From JACIWB01 sp038818725 (GTDB lineage Archaea > Thermoplasmatota > E2 > UBA202 > JdFR-43): 30,130 nt of DNA. The notes below the pieces were generated by a model. The model had not been told where the DNA came from, did no database searches, and saw only the letters and a program-made list of their open reading frames with translations. Below are positions 15,032 through 22,561 of the stretch, in pieces. Where the stretch lies: positions 1 to 30,130 of the forward strand of contig JAWAYL010000010.1 of NCBI GenBank assembly GCA_038818725.1. The letters are read 5' to 3'. A program made the translations under genes and the position numbers. Numbering within the stretch: the stretch's first letter is position 1; each line of letters begins with the position of its first letter.

Positions 15032-16233
15032 GCAATTCTTTCTTGATGTTTAAGGATGTCTTCCAATCTCTCCTTGATTCCGAATAACTTTTTAATAAAA
15101 TCTAAAAATTTACTCTTTTTTTCTTTCTTTTCTTCTAGTCCAACTCTTGCTTTTATTGTTTTAGCTATCGGTGCCCCTCCTACTATAATCAAATTATCCT
15201 CGCTATCATTTATAATTCCTTTCATCCAGTCATTTATATCATTTCCATTGCTTACAAGCTTTCCAAGATAAGCATCTAAAAGCAGATTTCCCCATCCATC
15301 ATATAGCGCTGCATAATACTCGTTCTTATTTATTTTTCCAGTAGCAGCAATGTTTCCATTCCTCATCAAGGATAAATCATAGAGCCATCCTTCAATGCCA
15401 ATTTTTTCCCATATAATATTAAAATTTCTGCTTATTTTTGCAATATAATGCTTATAGCTTGCATCTTCAAACTGACCACAGATAAAAATATTTCCATCAA
15501 AAAATATCTTGCAAGGCAAAACTCTTAAATTAAAAATTTTTTCATTTTTCTCTATTCCAAACTTATCAAAATTTGAAATAATTATGCTATAGTCATCTTT
15601 TGCCACAAATCCAGCACAAAAAATATCGTTTTCAAAAACAGCAAGTGAAGTGTAACCAGTATATTTTCCCATTTTCCAGCATTTTCTATTCCATATGATT
15701 GAGCCGTCATTTTTCGAAATTTTCATAACAAATCCATTTACAGACGGTGGAACAATTCTTCCACCAAAGCCAGCAACAAAAATATTATCGCTCTTGTCTA
15801 TGGCTAGTGCGGGGGCTTGCGTGTATAAAAAAGGGGCATAGGTTTTCTCCCATAAAGGAGAGCCATCTTTTGAATATTTTTTAATATATGCAGTGCAATA
15901 TTTTCCACTTTTATCATAAAATGAGCCGACCGCTATTATATTATCTTTTGAATCAATTTTAACATCAAGCAAGGAGCCAAAGCCTTTTGAAAGGAACTTA
16001 TCTACATTAAAAGGTCTTTTTAAATAATTTTGGGAGGGAAAATAGAGTTTAAGAGATGTAGAATCACTCCATAAAAGATTTCCATCTTTATCATATTTAA
16101 TTATTAGCCCTCTATATTCTTTGTCAACACCGCATACTATAATATTATCTTTTGAATCTACTGCAACCCTGCAATTACCATAACCATCCTTGTAATTTCT
16201 CTCCCATATTATTTCATATTTATAATTTTTCAT
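15028..16233 (-). CDS. Cytoplasmic seven-blade beta-propeller (SBBP/NHL-like)
   Basis: 401 residues with seven recurring motifs of the form IDSKDNIIVCG. The clearest are DSKDNIIAVG, DKSDNIFVAG, DGNIFICG and DSEDNLIIVGG. Spacing is about 45-60 residues, indicating a seven-blade propeller. Unlike the propeller at 10353-11531 it has no signal peptide and contains many cysteines, so it probably acts inside the cell. After the propeller a basic linker (EEKKEKKSKF) leads to an amphipathic helix of about 25 residues (FIKKLFGIKERLEDILKHQ) that could bind a membrane or a partner. It is leaderless: TTATATAAAT at 16251-16260 lies 25 bp before ATG. It is divergent from the DUF1724 regulator. Partner unknown. 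Confidence 0.8.
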   Translation of the reverse strand: MKNYKYEIIWERNYKDGYGNCRVAVDSKDNIIVCGVDKEYRGLIIKYDKDGNLLWSDSTSLKLYFPSQNYLKRPFNVDKFLSKGFGSLLDVKIDSKDNIIAVGSFYDKSGKYCTAYIKKYSKDGSPLWEKTYAPFLYTQAPALAIDKSDNIFVAGFGGRIVPPSVNGFVMKISKNDGSIIWNRKCWKMGKYTGYTSLAVFENDIFCAGFVAKDDYSIIISNFDKFGIEKNEKIFNLRVLPCKIFFDGNIFICGQFEDASYKHYIAKISRNFNIIWEKIGIEGWLYDLSLMRNGNIAATGKINKNEYYAALYDGWGNLLLDAYLGKLVSNGNDINDWMKGIINDSEDNLIIVGGAPIAKTIKARVGLEEKKEKKSKFLDFIKKLFGIKERLEDILKHQERIA

Positions 16234-16290
16234 CCTGAATATAAATTATGATTTATATAAAATTTTATTCGAATAAATTGTTCTGGCAGA

Positions 16291-16300
16291 GCAATTTTGC
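16291..16300. promoter_or_regulatory. Candidate operator 1, GCAATTTTGC
   Basis: This ten-base palindrome has a GA/TC extension on each side. It lies upstream of both divergent TATA boxes, about 32 bp from the regulator's and about 31 bp from the propeller's. It shares GCAATWTTGC with the site at 16347-16356. Confidence 0.4.
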
Positions 16301-16331
16301 TCACCGTTTGCAATAAATAAAAGAAATAATA

Positions 16332-16340
16332 TTATATAAT
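16332..16340 (+). promoter_or_regulatory. TATA box of the DUF1724 regulator gene
   Basis: TTATATAAT is centred 24 bp before ATG 16360, consistent with a leaderless transcript starting at or near the start codon. Confidence 0.5.
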
Positions 16341-16346
16341 AGAAAA

Positions 16347-16356
16347 GCAATATTGC
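16347..16356. promoter_or_regulatory. Candidate operator 2, GCAATATTGC
   Basis: This palindrome lies between the TATA box and ATG 16360, where a bound protein would block initiation. It is the second copy of GCAATWTTGC in 66 bp. Autoregulation by the DUF1724 protein is inferred. Confidence 0.42.
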
Positions 16357-16359
16357 CTC

Positions 16360-17175
16360 ATGGAGGCAAAAATATTTGATAAGATGTATGAAGAATTTAG
16401 AGAGATACTGACATCTGGAATAAAAATGAAAATATTGATGAGCCTGCTAGAAGGAGTAAAAACATCCAGGCAAATGATGGAAGAAATAGGGACGAGTTTA
16501 TCCTCTGTTCTACATACAGCAAGAGAGCTTGAAGAAAAAAAATGGATAGAAGAAAAAAGAGAAGGATTTATTTTAACTCCAGCAGGAAAAATATTGGCAA
16601 AAAAAGTTTTAGATTTCACAAATTCTTTCTATGTTACAGGGAAACATAAGGAATTTTGGCTAACACATGATATAGATGGAATACCTGAAGAATTTATTAA
16701 TAGAATAGGAGAAATCAAAGATTCTGAAATAGTTAAATCTTCTCCAAAAAATTTGCTGCAAGTGCTTGCATTGTATGTAAAGCATGTAAGCAGAGCAAAA
16801 GATTTGGCTGGAATATCTCCAGTTTATGTTGAAGAGTTCTCAAATCTTGTTAAAAAATTGCTCAAAAAGGAGGCAAAAATAAAGCTTGTAATATCAAAAG
16901 ATATAGCTGACAAAGTTTTTGACGCATATAAAAAAGAGGCGGATGAAGAAATAAGAGAGAAAGTTGAAAAAGGATATCTCAAAATATGGATAATTGATGA
17001 TGTAAGAATAGCAATGACTGTAACAGAATCTTTTGTGTCAGTGGGGTTATTTAATTTAGATGGAACATATGATTTTTCCCAAGATTTGGTAAGTTATGAT
17101 GAGGAGGCGATAAAATGGGGTAGAGATCTATTCGAATATTATAAATCAAAAGCAAAGGAGGCTAGCATACCCTAG
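16360..17175 (+). CDS. Winged-helix regulator with DUF1724 (FilR1-type) domain
   Basis: A 271-residue transcription regulator of the archaeal FilR1/DUF1724 family. Residues about 15-85 form an ArsR-like winged helix (KMKILMSLLEGVKTSRQMME, SSVLHTARELEEKKWIEEKR wing, FILTPAGKILA). Residues about 95-265 match the DUF1724 ligand-type domain (FWLTHDIDGIPEEFINRIGE, IKLVISKDIADKVF, and the final SYDEEAIKWGRDLFEYYKSKA helix). It probably binds a small effector that has not been identified. Its promoter carries two GCAATWTTGC palindromes. The UbiA gene follows immediately, and the divergent gene is the cytoplasmic propeller, so either may be a target. It ends in TAG. Confidence 0.9.
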   Translation: MEAKIFDKMYEEFREILTSGIKMKILMSLLEGVKTSRQMMEEIGTSLSSVLHTARELEEKKWIEEKREGFILTPAGKILAKKVLDFTNSFYVTGKHKEFWLTHDIDGIPEEFINRIGEIKDSEIVKSSPKNLLQVLALYVKHVSRAKDLAGISPVYVEEFSNLVKKLLKKEAKIKLVISKDIADKVFDAYKKEADEEIREKVEKGYLKIWIIDDVRIAMTVTESFVSVGLFNLDGTYDFSQDLVSYDEEAIKWGRDLFEYYKSKAKEASIP

Positions 17176-17236
17176 CCCTCTTTCATTCATAAAAAAATTT
17201 TTTCATTTACTTACTCTTACAAATATTTTTACTTCT

Positions 17237-18010
17237 TTGGTTGGAGCATCTATAATATCATTTTCATTTCTTCTCGTGATTGGAAAAATAATGCCTGATA
17301 TGGTGATTTGTACTTCTCTTATTACTTATAGCGTATATTCATTGAATAGATTAACAGATATTGAGGAAGATGCGTCAAATTTGCCAGAAAGAGTTGATTT
17401 TATTCAATCAAAAAAGAATATCATCCTCATTCTTTCCTTATTTTCCTATATTTTTGCCATATTTTTAGGAGGGCTGAGAAATAAATATACAGTTCCAATT
17501 TTTTTATTACCTTTTATTATGGGGGCTATATACAGCATAAAAATATCTTCCTTTAGATTAAAAGATTTGTTTTTAGCAAAAAATTTAACTGTTTCTCTTT
17601 CATGGGCGATTTCCGCCGCCCTCTTGCCTTGTGTTTTTGGTGGCGATATTTTTTTTGCGGGTATGATGTTTGTTTTTCTTTTTATTAAATGCTTTGTAAA
17701 TACTGTTATTTTTGATGTAAGAGATATCGAAGGAGATAGGAAAGCCAGGGCAAATACTATACCAGTTGTTCTTGGAATAAAAAATACATTGAAAATTCTT
17801 CTTTTTATTAACTCTCTTTTATTTATCTGGCTATTTATATGCATCCAGAAAAAATTTTTTATGGAATATATTCCAGCAGTTATTTTTTCAATAATATATG
17901 GATATACTTACATATTTTTGATTTGCAAAAAAAGCAGCAAAAAATTAAATTTTGATTATATGGTCGATGGAGAATTCATCTTACTATTTTTGCTTTCAAA
18001 AGTTATCTGA
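17237..18010 (+). CDS. UbiA-family prenyltransferase, start uncertain
   Basis: A membrane enzyme that transfers a polyprenyl chain to an acceptor. The two metal-diphosphate motifs are NRLTDIEED (NxxxDxxxD) and DVRDIEGD (DxxDxxxD), followed by ARANTIPVVLGIK; about eight hydrophobic segments are visible. The acceptor is unknown. The NRPxRPxPSG run of digeranylgeranylglyceryl phosphate synthase is absent, so it is probably not that enzyme. The listed start is TTG 17237, but the same frame upstream reads FIKKFFHLLTLTNIFTSLVG, which is a good UbiA N-terminus, and no ATG, GTG or TTG lies before it. The true start is probably near 17180-17192, immediately after the regulator's stop. It is likely co-transcribed with the DUF1724 gene. 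Confidence 0.85.
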   Translation: MVGASIISFSFLLVIGKIMPDMVICTSLITYSVYSLNRLTDIEEDASNLPERVDFIQSKKNIILILSLFSYIFAIFLGGLRNKYTVPIFLLPFIMGAIYSIKISSFRLKDLFLAKNLTVSLSWAISAALLPCVFGGDIFFAGMMFVFLFIKCFVNTVIFDVRDIEGDRKARANTIPVVLGIKNTLKILLFINSLLFIWLFICIQKKFFMEYIPAVIFSIIYGYTYIFLICKKSSKKLNFDYMVDGEFILLFLLSKVI

Positions 18011-18045
18011 AGAGAAAAATTTTTTTAATAAAAATTTATAATATT

Positions 18046-18939
18046 ATGAAGAAGCTGGCATGCATTTTGATAATTCTTTTAAGTAATTTTTTTGGGAGCG
18101 GGGTTGTTGTTGAAATAGTAAATCCATCTTATGGTGAAACATTTCATGTTAGAAATATTACTGTTTATGGATATGCTCACGCATGCTGTAATGATAAGCT
18201 TGTTAATTTAACATGGCTACATAGCTGGGAAAATGGTAGTATAGCAGGCGAGATAAAACTTGATTTTATAGTTTATTATGAATTCAAAATAGACATTTTA
18301 CTTTATCCTGGGAAAAATTTATTTGAAATTACAGCAAATTCATATTCAGGAAATAAAGATTCAGCAAAAATTGAAATATATTATGATGGTCCTCTCGCTT
18401 ATGCAAATGGTCCATATTATGGATATGTTTTTGAGGAAATAAATTTCGAAGGCTTTGCATATGGAGGGAAAGAGCCATATACATTTTTCTGGGATTTTGG
18501 AGACGGAAATTGTAGCAATGAAAGAAATCCAAAGCATGTATATATCCACCACGGATTTTATAATATAAGTTTTAAAGTTATTGATTCAAATGGCTATTCA
18601 GATATAAATCATACTTTTGCTGTTATTAGCAAAAAGGAGGAAAATCCCCCGATAGTTGAGATAAAAAATCCCAAAAATTGGATTTATATAAACGGAAATA
18701 AAATTATTCCATTTTTTATCCCTTTAATAGTCGGAAGCATAAATATAGAAGCGAATGCATATGACGATACTGGAATAAGTTTTGTTGAATTTTACATGGA
18801 TAAAAATCTTTTGTGCAGGTTATATTCCCCACCATATTCTTTTGAATTGAATGAAAAAGGTTATCACGAAATAGAGGCAATAGCATATGATTTATCAATG
18901 AATAAAGGAAATTGTTCCATAGCTTTGATTGCAATTTAA
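18046..18939 (+). CDS. Secreted PKD-domain protein with C-terminal Ig-like module
   Basis: 297 residues. A signal peptide at 1-20 is followed by a beta-sandwich domain (about 20-110; VVEIVNPSYGETFHVRNITV to NKDSAKIEIYYDG). A PKD domain at about 112-195 has the hallmark FFWDFGDGN and NPKHVYIHHGFYNISFKV. The end is the Ig-like module shared with other secreted proteins here (WIYINGNKIIPF, GISFVEFYMDKNLL, YHEIEAIAYDLSMNKG). It has several Asn-X-Ser/Thr sites and two adjacent cysteines at about 47-48. It is a surface adhesin-like or structural protein; no enzyme domain is seen. A TATA-like stretch lies just upstream in a 35-bp gap after the UbiA gene. The stop overlaps herA by 4 bp. Confidence 0.85.
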   Translation: MKKLACILIILLSNFFGSGVVVEIVNPSYGETFHVRNITVYGYAHACCNDKLVNLTWLHSWENGSIAGEIKLDFIVYYEFKIDILLYPGKNLFEITANSYSGNKDSAKIEIYYDGPLAYANGPYYGYVFEEINFEGFAYGGKEPYTFFWDFGDGNCSNERNPKHVYIHHGFYNISFKVIDSNGYSDINHTFAVISKKEENPPIVEIKNPKNWIYINGNKIIPFFIPLIVGSINIEANAYDDTGISFVEFYMDKNLLCRLYSPPYSFELNEKGYHEIEAIAYDLSMNKGNCSIALIAI

Positions 18940-20423
18940 TAAAAACTTTCGTCAATTTTTTCCTCTGGCATTTTTTCCCTTTCAATATTTTTTATATAAT
19001 CTTCATAAAGATGAATTTTTGCAGGGATTGCAAATGGGGCGCCTGGACAGGTTATTATTGCTTCACCTACTTCAAGAGTCTGTATTTCCTTTTCAAGATT
19101 TGATATATCCTGTTTTGCAGAATGCTTTATTATATTTCTATCGTTTTCATCAGCGAGTCCAAGAATAAAAAAAGTATTGAACTGACTGAGCAACTCTTCT
19201 TTTATAAGCTTTGGTTGCTGCGTTATTGCACAAAGCCCTACTTTGAATTTCCTTCCTTCCCTTGCAATTTGTGCAAAAATTCCATTCTGCAAAACTCTTT
19301 GCGCCTCTTCTATTGTTATAAGCACTGGAGGAATTTTTCTGAATTTCTCCTTATCTTTGAAAATACTCTTATTGTGATATAAAATCTTCCTGGCAATTAT
19401 TACACTTACAAGCAATTCTTCATATTCATAAATACCAGAAGTATCAATAAGAACAACTTTTCCATTTTCAAGCTCTTTCAGTATCGCCTCTGTATGAGAT
19501 ATATCCTCATTCTTGGTAACTATATCTGACTCAACTATTCTTTCAGCCCTCCGCTTAAGCACACTAAATGTTATATCCTGTATTCTCTTGTTAAAAATAT
19601 CAACCAATTCATTGACTTCTTTTCTGTATAATTCATCAAGCCATCTCTCTCCAAATTTTGATTGCAATGCATATAAAGCTTCTTTTTGTGCATCAGTAAA
19701 ATTAAATATTTCCTCCAAATCGCTAACACTTATTTCGCGCGTAGATAAAACAAGCCTGTTTGTATCTCTACCAGAAGTAGAATAAAATATTGCCCTTCTA
19801 TCTGCGAGAGGATGTTTTTTTATTGCCTCATAATATTCACCATGAGGATCTATTATAACTATACCATATTTTCCAGATATCATTGCAGAAGCAACAAAGA
19901 CACGCATCAAATTGCTTTTTCCCATGCCAGTTGTTGCAAATATGCCAATATGATATGGAATTAAATCTCCCTTTATTCCTACTTTTATATCTATCTCATC
20001 TTCTCCGCTTCTAATTTTTCCTATTTCTATATCACCCATATAACTGGCTATAAATTTATAATCCTCCTCTTTTGCTTTTCTTACAGGGCAAAAATGGGAT
20101 GGCAATTTTTTTGGTTTGTAAAATCTTCCATCCTTTACATAACCAAGAGGTTTGCACACACATATCTTGAATAATCTTTTATCTTTTTCTTTCAATGTGT
20201 ATTCTTCCATTTTTTCATCAAGTGTTAGCATATCTCCTGCAGCCCTTAAACTCCATTTTTCATCCCCTTCTTGTCCATATTGAATATCTATGACTCTAAG
20301 AAAAAATAACGAATTATTTTCTCTGTCATCTGCCACAAGTATTTCTCCTATTTTTGTATCTTGGTTATAGCTTTGCCTGAATATTATTTCCCCTATACTC
20401 TTTCCAACTATTCTTCCAATCAT
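18936..20423 (-). CDS. herA: HerA DNA helicase/translocase
   Basis: A hexameric FtsK-like ATPase that drives DNA end resection together with NurA, supporting Mre11-Rad50 in archaeal homologous recombination. ATG 20423 (495 residues) was chosen because it follows the nurA stop by 1 bp with GGGA before it, and the family N-terminus (IGRIVGKSIGEIIFR, the HAS barrel) starts here. The Walker A region is ATTGMGKSN (about 163-171). GIVIIDPHGEYYEAI follows at about 187. The Walker B/sensor region is PPVLITIEEAQRVL (about 365-378), then REGRKFKVGLCAITQQP. The C-terminus ends with a charged tail. It is in an operon with nurA. The 3' end overlaps the PKD gene by 4 bp. Confidence 0.93.
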   Translation of the reverse strand: MIGRIVGKSIGEIIFRQSYNQDTKIGEILVADDRENNSLFFLRVIDIQYGQEGDEKWSLRAAGDMLTLDEKMEEYTLKEKDKRLFKICVCKPLGYVKDGRFYKPKKLPSHFCPVRKAKEEDYKFIASYMGDIEIGKIRSGEDEIDIKVGIKGDLIPYHIGIFATTGMGKSNLMRVFVASAMISGKYGIVIIDPHGEYYEAIKKHPLADRRAIFYSTSGRDTNRLVLSTREISVSDLEEIFNFTDAQKEALYALQSKFGERWLDELYRKEVNELVDIFNKRIQDITFSVLKRRAERIVESDIVTKNEDISHTEAILKELENGKVVLIDTSGIYEYEELLVSVIIARKILYHNKSIFKDKEKFRKIPPVLITIEEAQRVLQNGIFAQIAREGRKFKVGLCAITQQPKLIKEELLSQFNTFFILGLADENDRNIIKHSAKQDISNLEKEIQTLEVGEAIITCPGAPFAIPAKIHLYEDYIKNIEREKMPEEKIDESFY

Positions 20424-20424
20424 T

Positions 20425-21198
20425 TTATCCCTCAATATATTCATGGTAATCATAAAATATACTTTCCCATTCTTCGTTGCTAATTCCTTTTTCAAATGCC
20501 TTTTTCTGAATCAAATGTTTTAAATAATTTTCTTCATCCTTGCTTATTTTAACATGCCTGTGTATATCAGCAAGACAATAGGGATAGCCAAGACAGCTTA
20601 TATCTTTGCATAAGGCAGATATTTCAGAAAAAATTTCTTCTGGATATTTTCCAAAATAATCTACTCTGAAAATAAATTTTGAATACGGATTGAATTTTAC
20701 CGCATATATTCCATTCTCTATTTTATAGTACCAGCATTTTTCTTTCATAATTTTCTCCCCAACTTTTTTAATTGCAAATAAAATAGGAATTTTCTCTTTT
20801 TTATATCCGCTCTTTTTGCTTATTCCAACAATTCCCTCCAATTTATATTTAAGGCAGCCATCAAAAATAACAATTTCATTTCCTGCAATTTCTTTTGCAA
20901 TTTTATATTCTTCCTTTTCTCTCATTAAATCATTTTCAGCATCCGCATTCTCACCATATATAACATCAAGCTCTATTTCCCCTATTTTCCTCTCGATTAT
21001 ATTTTTTTCATTTGCTTTATTATATCCAAATCTTCTTGCAAATATTGAAAAAGAATATGCATCAAGAATTTTCACAGAGCTACCATCTATGGAATATGCG
21101 GTGCAATTATTTTTTCTAAAAAATTCTATAAAATTATCTTTATCTACTTCAAAATTATCTGCGCCAGCCAATGCTTCCAAGATTTCATCGATTTTCAT
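20425..21198 (-). CDS. nurA: NurA 5'-3' nuclease
   Basis: This is the nuclease partner of HerA. At 257 residues it is on the small side for archaeal NurA. The RNase H-like metal-binding motifs are visible as AYSIDGSSVKI (Asp38) and EIVIFDGCLKY (Asp113). GISKKSG (about 126-132) and the C-terminal YPYCLADIHRHVKISKDE segment, which holds the last conserved Asp and His, are also present. ATG 21198 lies 7 bp after the stop of a 40-residue gene. The nurA-herA gene order and near-zero spacing are the standard archaeal arrangement. Seven cysteines are present, more than usual for the family, without an obvious metal spacing. Confidence 0.88.
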   Translation of the reverse strand: MKIDEILEALAGADNFEVDKDNFIEFFRKNNCTAYSIDGSSVKILDAYSFSIFARRFGYNKANEKNIIERKIGEIELDVIYGENADAENDLMREKEEYKIAKEIAGNEIVIFDGCLKYKLEGIVGISKKSGYKKEKIPILFAIKKVGEKIMKEKCWYYKIENGIYAVKFNPYSKFIFRVDYFGKYPEEIFSEISALCKDISCLGYPYCLADIHRHVKISKDEENYLKHLIQKKAFEKGISNEEWESIFYDYHEYIEG

Positions 21199-21205
21199 TT
21201 ATATA

Positions 21206-21328
21206 TCAGTTATTCATCTTATATTCTAGAATTATTCTACCATTTTTGTCCACGAGCCGGCGCATGCTCCCTTTTCCATAGATTCGCAAATCATTTCCGA
21301 AATTGTCTATATGAATCCATCCCCTCAT
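21206..21328 (-). CDS. 40-residue protein leading the nurA-herA operon
   Basis: ATG 21328 gives a 40-residue basic peptide, MRGWIHIDNFGNDLRIYG and onward, ending in ILEYKMNN. It looks like two or three beta strands (GWIHIDNFGNDLRIYGKGS, then RRLVDKNGRIILEY). TTTATAAA at 21348-21355 lies 25 bp upstream, so it is leaderless and its promoter would drive the whole operon. The stop is 7 bp before nurA. I do not recognise it, and no longer start in this frame is sensible because the TATA box interrupts it. A role with NurA-HerA is inference. Confidence 0.55.
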   Translation of the reverse strand: MRGWIHIDNFGNDLRIYGKGSMRRLVDKNGRIILEYKMNN

Positions 21329-21458
21329 GATAGAAAAAAAATTGTTGTTTATAAATCTTTTTAAATTTTTGAGCAAAAGCCGCTTTAAATAAAAGAATAA
21401 ATAGTGAAAAGATATCAGCAACGCCAAAATCTTTATTATTTGTATTTTTTATATAGTA

Positions 21459-22526
21459 GTGCTTGAATTAAATGCGGAAGAAATAAAGCAAATTATCGAG
21501 AAATATTTTAGAGTATATGATATCAGGCAGGAAGAAAACTTTTTTGCATTTTATGTGGAAATATTTGAAGAAAATTTTAAGGATAAATTTGAAATGCTTT
21601 TGAATGAATTAAAAAACAAAAACTTGATACCTTTTATAAGAGAGGAAAAGGGAGAGCATATAATTTTTATAACTCAAAAACCATATATAAAGAAAAAATC
21701 ACCCGCAATAAACCTTATTCTTCTTATAATTACCATCATTACCACCACTTTTATGGGAGTTTATCAATATATTCTTTTTGAAAAAGTAGAATTTTCTTTT
21801 AATCTACTGGCAAAAGGTTTCTTATTTTTTTCTCTTCCTCTCCTTTCCATAATTGGAATACACGAGTCTGCCCATTATTTTGCATCAAAAAAACACGGAA
21901 TTGAGGCAACTCTTCCTTATTTTATTCCTATGCCAGTAGGGACTGGCACACTAGGAGCGGTTATATCAATAAAAGAGCCAATTCCAGATAGAAATGCATT
22001 GCTGGATATAGGAATTGCTGGTCCGCTTGCTGGCTTTATAGTGACAATCCCCATTCTCTTTATAGGGCTCAAATATTCAAAACCAATACCTCTTGAAGAA
22101 ATTAAGGATGCAATTTATCTTGGCGAACCCCTCCTTTTTAAATTTATTTCACCTTTAGCAATTAATATTCCAGAGGGTTGTGCAATCAATATGCATCCAA
22201 CAGCTTTTGCTGGCTGGGTGGGCTTACTTGTTACTGCTATAAATCTCTTGCCAGCGGGCCAGCTCGACGGCGGGCACATTGCAAGGGCAGTTTTGAAAGG
22301 CAAGCACAGATATGCAAGCATTATAACAATTTTTCTACTTGTGACGCTTACAATATTTAAGCTCGGCAATTGGCTTCTTATGGTATTGCTGCTTGTGTTT
22401 TTAATAGGCACTGAGCATCCTCCTCCACTTAATGAAATAACCCCTCTTGATGGAAGGAGAAAGATTCTTGCAATAGTTGCTCTGATAATATTCATACTTA
22501 GCTTTGCTCCAATGACAATAGGTTGA
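21459..22526 (+). CDS. Site-2 protease family membrane metalloprotease (M50)
   Basis: An intramembrane zinc protease. An N-terminal soluble domain (about 1-80, a ferredoxin-like fold with FYVEIFEENFKDKFEMLLN) precedes about seven hydrophobic segments. The zinc motif is HESAH at 135-139, and the second motif is NLLPAGQLDGGH at 262-273. Between them IAGPLAGFIVTIP is typical of the family. Length is 355 residues. GTG 21459 is the start; TCTTTATTATTTG about 24 bp upstream is a plausible TATA box. The substrate is unknown; in archaea such enzymes may release membrane-bound regulators. The secreted beta-solenoid gene follows 35 bp later. Confidence 0.92.
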   Translation: MLELNAEEIKQIIEKYFRVYDIRQEENFFAFYVEIFEENFKDKFEMLLNELKNKNLIPFIREEKGEHIIFITQKPYIKKKSPAINLILLIITIITTTFMGVYQYILFEKVEFSFNLLAKGFLFFSLPLLSIIGIHESAHYFASKKHGIEATLPYFIPMPVGTGTLGAVISIKEPIPDRNALLDIGIAGPLAGFIVTIPILFIGLKYSKPIPLEEIKDAIYLGEPLLFKFISPLAINIPEGCAINMHPTAFAGWVGLLVTAINLLPAGQLDGGHIARAVLKGKHRYASIITIFLLVTLTIFKLGNWLLMVLLLVFLIGTEHPPPLNEITPLDGRRKILAIVALIIFILSFAPMTIG

Positions 22527-22561
22527 AAAACAATAAATACGCTGTCTTAATTAAGGTTAAA

